Shown here: positions 53,583-61,790 of the stretch, one piece after another
Layout of the letters: the number at the start of each line of letters is the position of its first letter
Position numbering within the stretch: position 1 is the stretch's first letter
Assembly: GCA_963677085.2 (NCBI GenBank)
Contig: CAXXFH010000004.1
Location: 992,001 to 1,056,000, forward strand
DNA: 64,000 nt
Direction: 5' to 3'
Origin: G963677085 sp963677085
GTDB taxonomy: Bacteria > Planctomycetota > Planctomycetia > Pirellulales > Thermoguttaceae
The notes under the pieces: generated by a model
What the model saw: the letters and a program-made list of their open reading frames with translations, nothing else
Database searches by the model: none
Told to the model about the DNA's origin: nothing
Made by a program: the position numbers and the translations under genes

Positions 53583-53911
53583 AATGACACAGTACCCCTG
53601 CGAGGGACGGGGTTGTGACGAGCGTCGCATAGGTTCGTACTTCGCATTCTTGCGCTGGATGATGCGCGGGTGTTCGCGATGAAGGAACGGCCGGGGCCAC
53701 CGGGGTTACGCGTCATGCGGCCACTGCCGTGCCATGGTACTCGCATCGACACTGCGAAAAACAACAAAGGCATTTGCCTGACGACTACGTCCTATTGACG
53801 CCTGCATAGCCGATGAGCGGAAGGCGATCCGTGGAGCCTGGATTTCCAGGCTTTCGGGCTCCAAGAACGATCATTTTTCATGCAGCTATCAATAAACGTG
53901 GAAAAGGAAAC
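53583..53911 (+). promoter_or_regulatory. Leader between riboswitch and adenosyltransferase-like gene
   Basis: No gene. A perfect hairpin AGCCTGGA-TT-TCCAGGCT (53835-53852) overlaps an alternative stem GGAGCC / GGGCTCC (53833 and 53857), 60 nt before the start codon. Mutually exclusive stems here could form the expression platform. A CCCCTGCGAGGGACGGGG stem follows the aptamer directly. The ribosome site is AAAAGGA at 53902. Confidence 0.5.
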
Positions 53912-54391
53912 ATGAAATCAGGTTTCGTGGAAATTGTCGTTGCCGACGCAACGGCCGAGAAGGCTCGCGTCGAGGCCATCGTACGTGAAGCATTGCAGGA
54001 AGAAGGAGTGTCCTTGTTCCTCGGACGCTTTTCGGAAGACCTTTCGTCCGTAGAAGTCAATCAGCTTCAGCAGCAAGGCCCTAACGTTGTACTAAGGCAG
54101 TATGGACTCGGGTGCTGGGTCAACGTACATCCGCGGCTCGCGGATATTGCCCGCGCTGAACTCGGACTGGACGACGCCCGAGAGGCCATCCGAAACGACG
54201 TCTATGGGGTTGTGGTTCTGAGCCAGATCCTCAACGTTGTCGACGAAGGCCTGCTTTCGGTACAGGACATCACGGAATTAGTCGAGTCTTGCCCACCGCA
54301 TCTTCACCTTGTACTGACCGGCGATCGCATGCCAGCAGAGCTAGCCTCGCTCGTCGCCGAAAGGCCCGTTTCTAGATCAACCGCCACGTGA
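53912..54391 (+). CDS. Degenerate corrinoid adenosyltransferase (CobO/BtuR-like) protein
   Basis: 159 aa from ATG 53912. The second half resembles CobO/BtuR/CobA adenosyltransferases: LQQQGPNVVLRQYGLG near 52, then DIARAELGLDDAREAIRND, VVVLSQILNVVDEGLLSVQDI and CPPHLHLVLTGDRMPAELASLV. In active enzymes the N terminus carries the ATP P-loop GxGKGKTT; here the same place reads ADATAEKAR, so the P-loop is lost. The strand equivalent to VVLDE reads VVLSQ, so the acidic residues are gone too. It probably cannot transfer adenosyl groups and may bind corrinoid or act as sensor or chaperone. It is the first gene after a cobalamin riboswitch. The homology is judged by eye. Confidence 0.75.
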   Translation: MKSGFVEIVVADATAEKARVEAIVREALQEEGVSLFLGRFSEDLSSVEVNQLQQQGPNVVLRQYGLGCWVNVHPRLADIARAELGLDDAREAIRNDVYGVVVLSQILNVVDEGLLSVQDITELVESCPPHLHLVLTGDRMPAELASLVAERPVSRSTAT

Positions 54392-54515
54392 CGTGCCGAT
54401 GATTTCGACCTTGCATCGTTGGCGCCGGTGATCAACACACGGTGCACGGCGATTCAACATTCGCCCGCTCTGTCGACAACGATGGCCCAATTCTACCTTC
54501 AGATTTTTTAAAAAA

Positions 54516-55166
54516 ATGTCCGCAACAACAGAACAACAACACCCACAGACGTTGGGCGAAGACATCGCCAATTCCATCAGCCATGGCTTCGGCGCGGCTT
54601 CCATCGTGGCCGCGTCGCCCTTTCTTCTGGTCACGGCCTTTCATCAAGGTGGTGCACTGGCGGTCGTTTGCGCGAGCATCTTTGCGAGCACGGTGTTGCT
54701 GCTTTATCTGGCCTCAACCGTATACCATGCATTGCGCCCCGGCAGAGCCAAACGGGCGTTACGACTCATCGACCATAGCGCAATCTTCTTGTTAATCGCC
54801 GGAACATACACGCCGTTTGCGTTGGGCGTGCTTCGTGGCCCTTGGGGATGGAGTCTGTTTGGCACCGTGTGGGGACTCGCCGTATTAGGCGTTTTCATCG
54901 AGGTTTTCAGCCGCACGCGACCCCGCCGGCTCTCGCTCATCCTCTACCTCGTAATGGGATGGCTCGTTTTGATCGCCATCGTTCCGCTGGTTCATGCCGT
55001 GCCTTCGAGAGGGCTTGTGCTGTTGTTGTGCGGAGGTCTCGCCTATACGGTGGGTATTGTTTTTTACACGACCAAACGCCTGCCGTACGCTCATCTGCTA
55101 TGGCACCTTTTCGTCGTCGCGGGCACCACGCTTCACTTCTTTGCTGTGCTCAACTATGCCGTGTAA
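54516..55166 (+). CDS. Hemolysin III / PAQR family membrane protein
   Basis: 216 aa with seven predicted membrane spans. Family motifs: ANSISHGFGAA near residue 18, STVYHALRPGRAKRALRLIDHSAIFLLIAGTYTPFAL near 70-105 with the first His, and LLWHLFVVAGTTLHFFAVL at the end with two more His residues expected to bind zinc. The biochemical role of this family in bacteria is poorly known despite the name. ATG 54516 follows a TTTTTTAAAAAAA palindrome and no evident ribosome site. It lies between the adenosyltransferase-like gene and metE (39 bp before metE), so it is probably under cobalamin control. Confidence 0.92.
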   Translation: MSATTEQQHPQTLGEDIANSISHGFGAASIVAASPFLLVTAFHQGGALAVVCASIFASTVLLLYLASTVYHALRPGRAKRALRLIDHSAIFLLIAGTYTPFALGVLRGPWGWSLFGTVWGLAVLGVFIEVFSRTRPRRLSLILYLVMGWLVLIAIVPLVHAVPSRGLVLLLCGGLAYTVGIVFYTTKRLPYAHLLWHLFVVAGTTLHFFAVLNYAV

Positions 55167-55205
55167 CGCCCCAGTATCTGAAACGAAAACAGGACATTCG
55201 AATCA

Positions 55206-57539
55206 ATGAAAACCGCAAATCTTGGGTTTCCCCGTATCGGACACCATCGTGAACTGAAAAAAGCCGTCGAAGCCTACTGGAACGGTACGATCGTAGAGAG
55301 TGAACTGCAGCAGGTGTGCCGCGATCTTCGCCGCGCGAATTGGTGCCTGCAACGCGACCAGGGCATCGAGCATATTCCGTCGAACGACTTTTCGCATTAC
55401 GACCAGATGCTCGACACCACAGCCATGGTCGGCGCGGTACCCGCTCGGTTTGACTGGGACACGAAACAGGTCGGGCTCGACCAATACTTCGCCATGGCAC
55501 GCGGCGTATTCTCGCAGCCCGGCAAGGCAGACGTAGCGGCCATGGAGATGACCAAGTGGTTCGATACGAACTACCATTACATTGTGCCCGAGTTGGCCGC
55601 CGACCAGGAATTCCAATTGGCGTCGCGTAAGCCAATCGAGGAATTTCTCGAAGCAAAGCAACTGGGAATCGTCACGCGACCGGTGCTCGTCGGGCCGGTC
55701 ACCTACCTTCTGCTCGGCAAGTGCGTGGGCGACACGTTCGATCGCTTGTCGCTTCTCGATCGCATCTTGCCCGTCTACGAGGAAGTCTTGCGGGAACTCC
55801 AGGCGGCCGGCGCGCAGTGGGTTCAAATCGACGAGCCGGTCTTGGTGCTCGACTTGGACGACCGCCAGCGCGAAGCCTTTGCTCAGGTTTACCAACGGCT
55901 GAAAAAGGCTGCGCCGCGACTGTCGATCCTGGTTGCCACGTATTTCGGAGAGTTGCGTGACAACACCGAAACCGCCTGTCGGTTGCCCATCGACGGCTTG
56001 CACCTGGATTTGGTGCAAGGGCGTTCTCAGCTCGAAACCGTGTTGGACTACACCGCCGGCACCATGACTCTTTCGTTGGGAGTCATTGACGGACGGAACA
56101 TTTGGCGAGCCGATCTTGACGAGGTGTTGACCCTCGTGAAAAGTGCCGTCGAACAAGTGGGAACCGAGCGGCTACTGGTCGCGCCGGCGTGTTCCCTACT
56201 GCATACTCCCATCGATCTTGATATGGAAAAGTCGCTCGATCCCAACGTGCGGCATTGGCTTGCGTTTGCCAAGCAGAAGCTCGAAGAAGTTCGCGTGGTT
56301 GCCACGGCCGTCGACGAAGGTGAAGACGCGGTTGCCGAGAAACTGGAGGCGAGCCGCTCGGCGCTGACCGCGCGCAAGGCATCGCCCGAGGTGCATGATC
56401 CGGAGGTAAACGCTCGCTCGCGCTCGGTCACGCCCGAGATGTGCCGGCGTAGTTCGCCATTTGCCACGCGTCGTGAACTGCAAGAACAGCGCCTTGCGCT
56501 TCCGCTGTTGCCGACGACTACGATCGGTTCGTTTCCGCAAACCCGAGAAGTGCGCCGCGCGCGTGCCGACCACAAGGCTGGCCGGCTAACCCACGAGGAA
56601 TACGAAGCATTCGTCAAAGAGCAAATGGCCAAGACGATTCGCTTTCAGGAAGAAGTGGGCTTGGACGTGCTCGTCCACGGCGAATTCGAACGCAACGATA
56701 TGGTCGAATATTTTGGCGAACAACTTCATGGCTTCACCTTCACGCAAAACGGCTGGGTGCAAAGTTACGGTTCGCGATGCGTGAAGCCGCCGATCATCTA
56801 TGGCGACGTGTCTCGCCCTCGCCCGATGACGGTCGGATGGATCACGCATGCGAAGTCGTTGACCGAAAAGCCGATCAAGGGCATGCTCACCGGGCCGGTC
56901 ACGATACTGCAATGGTCGTTCGTGCGCAACGATCAGCCGCGAAGCGAAACGTGTCGACAAATCGCGCTGGCGATTCGCGACGAAGTGGCGGACCTCGAAG
57001 CGGCGGACGTGCCGATAATCCAAATCGACGAGGCGGCTTTGCGTGAGGGCCTTCCGCTACGGAGAGCCGATTGGAACGACTACCTGCAATGGGCCGTCGA
57101 GTGCTTTCGTCTGGCGTCGTCCGGCGTTCGCGACGTGACACAAATCCACACCCACATGTGTTACTCCGAATTCAACGACATTGTCGAGGCGATTCTCGAT
57201 ATGGACGCCGATGTGATCTCGATCGAAGCGGCCCGATCGCGGATGGAGTTGCTTCGGGCATTCAAAGACTTCGATTATACCAACGAGATCGGACCGGGCG
57301 TTTACGACATCCATTCGCCGCACATTCCAATGGTCGAGTCGATCCAGGAGTTGCTGGATGCAGCGATCGAGGTATTCGATTCTCGGCAGGTCTGGATCAA
57401 CCCCGACTGCGGCTTGAAGACACGAACGTGGGAAGAGGTTACACCCGCGTTGGCTAACATGGTCGCTGCGGCACAGGCAGCTCGTGCGAAGTATGGCAAA
57501 TTGCCAGTCGATCATCCCGAAGAATCGCGCCCTATATGA
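55206..57539 (+). CDS. metE: Cobalamin-independent methionine synthase
   Basis: The 777-aa enzyme transfers methyl from 5-methyltetrahydropteroyl-tri-glutamate to homocysteine. The N-terminal half starts LGFPRIGHHRELKKAVEAYWNG; the catalytic half from about 430 has TTTIGSFPQTREVRRAR. The zinc ligands are visible as HTHMC (His650, Cys652), the Glu in VISIEAARS and Cys735 in NPDCGLKTR, all intact. The linker (about 380-430) is slightly longer than usual and Arg/Ser-rich. Length is near the usual 755-770. As a B12-free enzyme behind a cobalamin riboswitch it should be off when B12 allows a MetH-type enzyme to work. Confidence 0.97.
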   Translation: MKTANLGFPRIGHHRELKKAVEAYWNGTIVESELQQVCRDLRRANWCLQRDQGIEHIPSNDFSHYDQMLDTTAMVGAVPARFDWDTKQVGLDQYFAMARGVFSQPGKADVAAMEMTKWFDTNYHYIVPELAADQEFQLASRKPIEEFLEAKQLGIVTRPVLVGPVTYLLLGKCVGDTFDRLSLLDRILPVYEEVLRELQAAGAQWVQIDEPVLVLDLDDRQREAFAQVYQRLKKAAPRLSILVATYFGELRDNTETACRLPIDGLHLDLVQGRSQLETVLDYTAGTMTLSLGVIDGRNIWRADLDEVLTLVKSAVEQVGTERLLVAPACSLLHTPIDLDMEKSLDPNVRHWLAFAKQKLEEVRVVATAVDEGEDAVAEKLEASRSALTARKASPEVHDPEVNARSRSVTPEMCRRSSPFATRRELQEQRLALPLLPTTTIGSFPQTREVRRARADHKAGRLTHEEYEAFVKEQMAKTIRFQEEVGLDVLVHGEFERNDMVEYFGEQLHGFTFTQNGWVQSYGSRCVKPPIIYGDVSRPRPMTVGWITHAKSLTEKPIKGMLTGPVTILQWSFVRNDQPRSETCRQIALAIRDEVADLEAADVPIIQIDEAALREGLPLRRADWNDYLQWAVECFRLASSGVRDVTQIHTHMCYSEFNDIVEAILDMDADVISIEAARSRMELLRAFKDFDYTNEIGPGVYDIHSPHIPMVESIQELLDAAIEVFDSRQVWINPDCGLKTRTWEEVTPALANMVAAAQAARAKYGKLPVDHPEESRPI

Positions 57540-57778
57540 CAAACGCTGATATTGCGAGAGTTCGTTTCGGCGGCATTGGTCGAATGGTACATAGCGAATA
57601 TAGCCGAGGATCGTATGACGGCGAAGCAGACGGATTCACGCGAGATTCAAGGCCGCTTTAGGACATTTTCTCGCCTGTCGCCCAATTCGATACGTGGTCA
57701 AGCGACTGGCATCATTGCCGGATGAAGTTTTTTGGGGAGAGACGGCGGTTTCGGCATGAAATGCGGTCCTCTCGTGTT

Positions 57779-58147
57779 TCAGTGTTTATGTCGACAGGTC
57801 GGCATCCGGTCGAGTAGGTCGTCGATTGCGTCGCGGTAACTTTCGAGGGTTCGTACCCAACGCTCCAGGCATGCCGTGCCCGTTTCTGTTAGCGAAAAAA
57901 TCCGTCGGGCGGGAACCACGCTGTGGTCCCATTCCGCGGAGACGATCCCTTGCGACTCCATTTGCTTCAACGTGCGGTAGACACCCGCATGGTCGGGCTC
58001 GCCATTGGCAAACATTTTGAGTGCCGCAAGCTGTTGATGTAAGGAATAGCCGTGCGCCGAGCCTCGCGCCAGGCAGAGAAGGATCGCCGGGTTGAGCAAC
58101 CGGGCGAGGGTCTTGCCCGAACAAGGACAATTGTCGAAATCCAACAT
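57779..58147 (-). CDS. PadR-family transcriptional regulator
   Basis: 122 aa. A winged-helix domain (LLNPAILLCLARGSAHGYSLHQQLAAL near 18; HAGVYRTLKQMESQGIVSAEWD, the recognition helix and start of the wing; RRIFSLTETGTACLERWV) is typical of PadR. The N terminus contains two Cys in DNCPCSGKTL, which could sense metal or redox state. It is the last gene of a minus-strand run of radical-SAM and C_GCAxxG_C_C genes, 69 bp downstream of the nearest, and probably controls that operon. Confidence 0.92.
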   Translation of the reverse strand: MLDFDNCPCSGKTLARLLNPAILLCLARGSAHGYSLHQQLAALKMFANGEPDHAGVYRTLKQMESQGIVSAEWDHSVVPARRIFSLTETGTACLERWVRTLESYRDAIDDLLDRMPTCRHKH

Positions 58148-58216
58148 CGGTCTTTCTCTACTGGTTCACGCACCGAAAAACGAGCGACTCGATCACCGTG
58201 CGTAACGAAATGGCAG

Positions 58217-58708
58217 TCATGCACTCGGTGCGTCGTCGAGTTGGTTGATTTCGTCGCTCAACAGGCGAGCGGCCTCGGCAACAGCGGGGGCGCACCTTTC
58301 GTCCCTTACTTTTTCATTCATCTGAGCAGCACTTTCAGGATCGGCCAGATTCACTCCACAAATGTCGGCGCATCGCACGGAGCCGCATCGGTTGGCAAAC
58401 TTCTGGTAAAACTGCCCGGCGGTGGTCATGGCCAACTTCTTCCGTTCCGCGTAGTCGCTCGCCTTCCGCGAAGCCACCAGCGATATGGCCATGATGCAAC
58501 CGCTGAGCGCGCCACATACATCGCCCTGCCTACCCATGCCACCACCGAAGGCAATGGCGATCTCGGACAACAATGGACTTTCGATACCCAACGCTTCCGC
58601 GGCGCTAAGCAAGCAGGCCTCGCTGCATGTCAGGCCCTTCTCGACGAATAAGTGCTTGGCACGCTGGGCTACCTGTTCGGGATCGATTCGCTCGGTTCGA
58701 TTCGTCAT
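58217..58708 (-). CDS. C_GCAxxG_C_C family redox-type protein, cytosolic
   Basis: 163 aa without a signal peptide. The family pattern is clear: CSEACLLSAAEALG near residue 28, FGGGMGRQGDVCGALSGCIMA near 54-74, and a spaced Cys set RCGSVRCADICG near 107-118, then C139. Such proteins are thought to have redox-active disulphides or bind metal, but no reaction is known. It is directly downstream (20 bp) of a radical-SAM gene and has a Tat-exported paralog in the same operon, so the two may work in different compartments. Confidence 0.92.
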   Translation of the reverse strand: MTNRTERIDPEQVAQRAKHLFVEKGLTCSEACLLSAAEALGIESPLLSEIAIAFGGGMGRQGDVCGALSGCIMAISLVASRKASDYAERKKLAMTTAGQFYQKFANRCGSVRCADICGVNLADPESAAQMNEKVRDERCAPAVAEAARLLSDEINQLDDAPSA

Positions 58709-58728
58709 GACTGTGTCTCCTCGGTTCC

Positions 58729-59781
58729 TTATTTTACACGGATTTGGCTGTCGGTCGACTCCCTAACGCCTACCGATACAGTGCGCCCCCCGTTCAACCG
58801 GAGGTTGTCGTAACCCGCTTCGCGCAGAATGTTGCGGCAATCCCAGACGGTCCGTCCGCGGTTTTGTTCCGTCTGCAAATCGGTATCGCGGGGATTTGCG
58901 CCCGATTCGGCACAAACGCTATTCGCCCCGCTGCAAAGTCCTAGCACGTTCGGTTCGTGAACGCCAATATCGTAAAGCTCCTGGTTCTCCAGGTTGGCCA
59001 GACAGACGACCGCTACGGCCTGGGCCAAGCGTCGCAAGGAGATTTGCCCTCGATCGGCAAGTGGAGTTCCCGGCACGGCAACGCGACGCATCGCACCGTG
59101 TCGCGAGCAACCGGCCTCGATGCCAAGAAAAATCTGGTCGACGATTTCTTGGGGTGAGTGCTCGGGGCCGATCGGTTCGCAGCAAGTGTGTAAATCGAGC
59201 CCCGCTTCCCGAACGGCTTGCATCGTGCGACGTCTCCGCGCCGGATCGAGCGCGCTGTCGACTCCTTCTCGCAAACGACAAACGTGATAAACGCCGTCAA
59301 ATCCGGCACTTTTCAGTAGTCGCGCTTGAGAAAGGTCGAAATCGCCGATATTGGCTACCAGATCGACTCCCGAACCCAAGTCTCGTCGGACCGCGGCCAC
59401 AACATCCAGTAGCCAGTCGAAGTCGAACGAGTGCATGGTCATCAGGTAGAGCCGCTCAAGCCCATCGCCCTCGACAAACTGCCGGGCACGCAACTGAATC
59501 TCATCGAGCGACAACCTTTGTGGCTCGAATCGGGTGAAGTCTGTCCCAAAAACGCACATTCCGCAGTTACCCTCACAGGGCGCGACCTCGATCCCGATCT
59601 GCCCACCAATAGTGCCTGCGTTGTCGAAGCGGCGGCGCGAAGTCGTGTCGGCTAGGGCGGTCATTGCCGACACCTCGGGCGAAGCTTCTGGCTGTTCCAT
59701 CAGCGTAACGCATTCGGAACGCGACGGTGCGCAACCGGCGGCGGCTTTGTCGAGAATGGATTGTACTTCGGCACGAATCAT
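58729..59781 (-). CDS. Radical SAM protein (BioB/HydE-like) A
   Basis: 350 aa. The 4Fe-4S motif is CEGNCGMC at residues 69-76 (Cys 69, 73, 76). The layout of the remaining barrel resembles the biotin synthase/HydE/HmdB group: YLMTMHSFDFDWLL, DLVANIGDFDLSQARLLKSAGFDGVYHVCRLREGVDS, EPIGPEHSPQEIVDQI, RRVAVPGTPLADR, then ANSVCAESGANPRDT and the C-terminal NILREAGY. No partner substrate genes are known. It overlaps the stop of the exported C_GCAxxG_C_C gene by ATGA and precedes the cytosolic one. It is a paralog of the protein at 60581. Reaction unknown. Confidence 0.93.
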   Translation of the reverse strand: MIRAEVQSILDKAAAGCAPSRSECVTLMEQPEASPEVSAMTALADTTSRRRFDNAGTIGGQIGIEVAPCEGNCGMCVFGTDFTRFEPQRLSLDEIQLRARQFVEGDGLERLYLMTMHSFDFDWLLDVVAAVRRDLGSGVDLVANIGDFDLSQARLLKSAGFDGVYHVCRLREGVDSALDPARRRRTMQAVREAGLDLHTCCEPIGPEHSPQEIVDQIFLGIEAGCSRHGAMRRVAVPGTPLADRGQISLRRLAQAVAVVCLANLENQELYDIGVHEPNVLGLCSGANSVCAESGANPRDTDLQTEQNRGRTVWDCRNILREAGYDNLRLNGGRTVSVGVRESTDSQIRVK

Positions 59782-60455
59782 GGTTTTGTCTCCGTAGCGT
59801 CGGTTTTCTCGGGCGCGACTTCTATTGACTCCTCAAGGAAAAGATGTTCCAGCAGCGCAGCGGCATCGCGGACGTAGATCGGGCAACGGGTCTCGGTGAA
59901 ATACCCTTCGGCAACGGCCTTTTGCAGGCCCTCGGGCGTGGCGATATCCAACCCCAGCAATTCGTTGCAGCAGATTGAACCATGAAGCTGCTTGAAACGC
60001 CGGGCGAACTCTCGAACGAGCCGGTTCGCGCGACCGGCGGGCGCATTGTCGGTTGCCTCGGTCTGGGCATGTTTTAGCCCGATGGCCATGAACGCCCCGG
60101 TCACCGAACCGCAGGTGAGCCCCATCATCCCCATTCCGCCAACGAACGCGGCGCCCATCTGCTTGCCTGTCTCCTCGGGCAAGCCGAGACTACGGCCGCA
60201 ACAGGTGAGTACCGCTTGGGCACAGTTGAACCCCTGTTTGAACATGGCTTCCGCATCGCGGGCGTTTTGTGTAATCGGAAAATCGGCCTCGCCCACCGGT
60301 GGCGGATCACCCCAAGTTTCTTTCTGTGGCGGCAGAGCACACTGGCCCGACGCATCAGCACCTTTCATGGTTTGCGTGGCAGCTAAAGTCCCCACCACGC
60401 CCGCGGCAGCGCCACCGACGACCTGCAACATGTCTCGACGTGTCAGACTCGCCAT
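59778..60455 (-). CDS. Tat-exported C_GCAxxG_C_C family protein
   Basis: 225 aa with a twin-arginine signal (LTRRDMLQVVGGAAAGVVG). After an export region with Cys39 comes the family core FNCAQAVLTCCGRSLG near residue 76, AFVGGMGMMGLTCGSVTGAFMAIGL near 103-127, and CCNELLG near 160, RCPIYVRDAAALLEHLF near 190. Exported redox proteins with many Cys suggest an anaerobic periplasm. It lies between two radical-SAM genes, overlapping the downstream one by ATGA, with its cytosolic paralog two genes on. Confidence 0.92.
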   Translation of the reverse strand: MASLTRRDMLQVVGGAAAGVVGTLAATQTMKGADASGQCALPPQKETWGDPPPVGEADFPITQNARDAEAMFKQGFNCAQAVLTCCGRSLGLPEETGKQMGAAFVGGMGMMGLTCGSVTGAFMAIGLKHAQTEATDNAPAGRANRLVREFARRFKQLHGSICCNELLGLDIATPEGLQKAVAEGYFTETRCPIYVRDAAALLEHLFLEESIEVAPEKTDATETKP

Positions 60456-60580
60456 TATCGATCTTCCCTTCGGTGTTATTCTCGGTCAACGTTTTTCGGT
60501 ACGCCTTTTGCCCATGCTCGGCACTGGCTGACAAGCAGCCAGTGGCACCCTGAAACGGCTTTCACAAACTCAATGAAGCG

Positions 60581-61540
60581 TTATGCCTCGTAGCCGGCTT
60601 GTCGCAGGAGCTTTCGGGCCTCGGACATGGTCAGCCCTCGCCATTCGGTGCGAGCGAACTTCGCATCCCGAGGAATCGCGCCCACTTCGACAACCACCGC
60701 GTTGGCCCCGGCCCGCAAAATCTCCTCGTGCGGCGGATGACTGCACACGACTTCCACGTCGGACAAACGATCGGCCATCGCCAGGATGAAAACGGCCGTG
60801 ATGGCTGCCAGCCGTTGTGCATCCACCGCACCATGGTCGTACAGCGGCGAACCTTCAACCGGCACCCGGGCCATGGCGCCGACCAGACCGGTGCCGACTT
60901 CCTCGCGGAGCAACAAAATGGCGTCGGCAATTTCCTCGTCCGTGTGCTCCGGCCCGACGGGTTCAACCAGCCCGAATGCTCGTAGATCCTGGGCACGTGC
61001 CTGCCGGATCTGTTCGAGTCGTACGGCGGGATCAAACACCGTGTCGACACCTTCGCGCAGTCGGATTGTTTTGTAGATGGCATGAAAACCGGCCGCTTTC
61101 AATTCGGCCAGTTGGGAGTCGCTCGCCAGTCGGGTGTTGGCAACCAGCCTCACACGATCCGGCTTGCGACGGCCGATCTCGCGACCCAACTCCAGAAGCT
61201 TCTCCAGCGCGTAGTGTTCGCTGGTTCGCAGCACCAGGTAATCGGCGCCCTCGCGGATGAAATGCTCGGCCCAGTGGAATACTTCGTCGGTGCTTAGCTC
61301 GCACGGCTCGCGACATTGCGTCCATTGCGAAGCGAACGAACAGAATCGACATCCCATGTGGCAGGGCGCTTGATTCAAGCCAATAGCCGCCCAAATTCTT
61401 CCGCGGTTGCCTAAATATTGCTGTACGACGGCCCGCGTCTCTCGATAAAGCGCCGCCCGGCGCTCCGAACAGCGAGTCTCATGCAACAGATAAATCAGAT
61501 CCTCTCGGGAATTGGCGACGAGGTTAGGCACGGCAGGCAT
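60581..61540 (-). CDS. Radical SAM protein (BioB/HydE-like) B
   Basis: 319 aa with CHMGCRFC at residues 60-67 (Cys 60, 64, 67). The rest is parallel to the protein at 58729: ADYLVLRTSEHYALEKLLELG, VRLVANTRLASDSQLAELKAAGFHAIYKTIRLREGVDTVFDP, EPVGPEHTDEEIADAI, ARVPVEGSPLYDHG, GANAVVVEVGAIPRDA and LLRQAGYEA. It lies ten bases after the stop of the IS-disrupted PQQ lipoprotein gene and 125 bp before the exported C_GCAxxG_C_C gene. Two diverged radical-SAM paralogs in one operon suggest consecutive or alternative steps in building an unknown product. Confidence 0.93.
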   Translation of the reverse strand: MPAVPNLVANSREDLIYLLHETRCSERRAALYRETRAVVQQYLGNRGRIWAAIGLNQAPCHMGCRFCSFASQWTQCREPCELSTDEVFHWAEHFIREGADYLVLRTSEHYALEKLLELGREIGRRKPDRVRLVANTRLASDSQLAELKAAGFHAIYKTIRLREGVDTVFDPAVRLEQIRQARAQDLRAFGLVEPVGPEHTDEEIADAILLLREEVGTGLVGAMARVPVEGSPLYDHGAVDAQRLAAITAVFILAMADRLSDVEVVCSHPPHEEILRAGANAVVVEVGAIPRDAKFARTEWRGLTMSEARKLLRQAGYEA

Positions 61541-61549
61541 GGCAACACT

Positions 61550-61790
61550 CTATTTCTCAGGCATCTCATAACAGTAAACGGCCGTTCGGTCGCGACAAAT
61601 GACGGCTGTTTCCAACACGGCGGGATGCGACCACGTGGCCCCGCTCAGTTGCCGCTCGTCGACAACAACAAACTCCGGGCTGGAAAGGTCCAACAACAAC
61701 ACCCAACCGCTCTGGCAAAACGCCATCGCCCGTTTTCCATCTTGTTGGGCAACCAAATGGGCAAGCCCCTTCTGGCGACGGTAACTAGTA
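61550..61790 (-). pseudogene. C-terminal fragment of IS-split PQQ-like lipoprotein gene
   Basis: Read on the minus strand from the IS end, the frame gives TSYRRQKGLAHLVAQQDGKR, then VLLLDLSSPEFVVVDERQLSGATWSHPAVLETAVICRDRTAVYCYEMPEK and a TAG at 61552. Removing the IS with one TA joins this exactly in frame to the N-terminal fragment (GPST-SYRR). The end of the last propeller blade lies here, so the split protein lacks its closing strand. The stop is ten bases before the radical-SAM gene. Confidence 0.9.
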
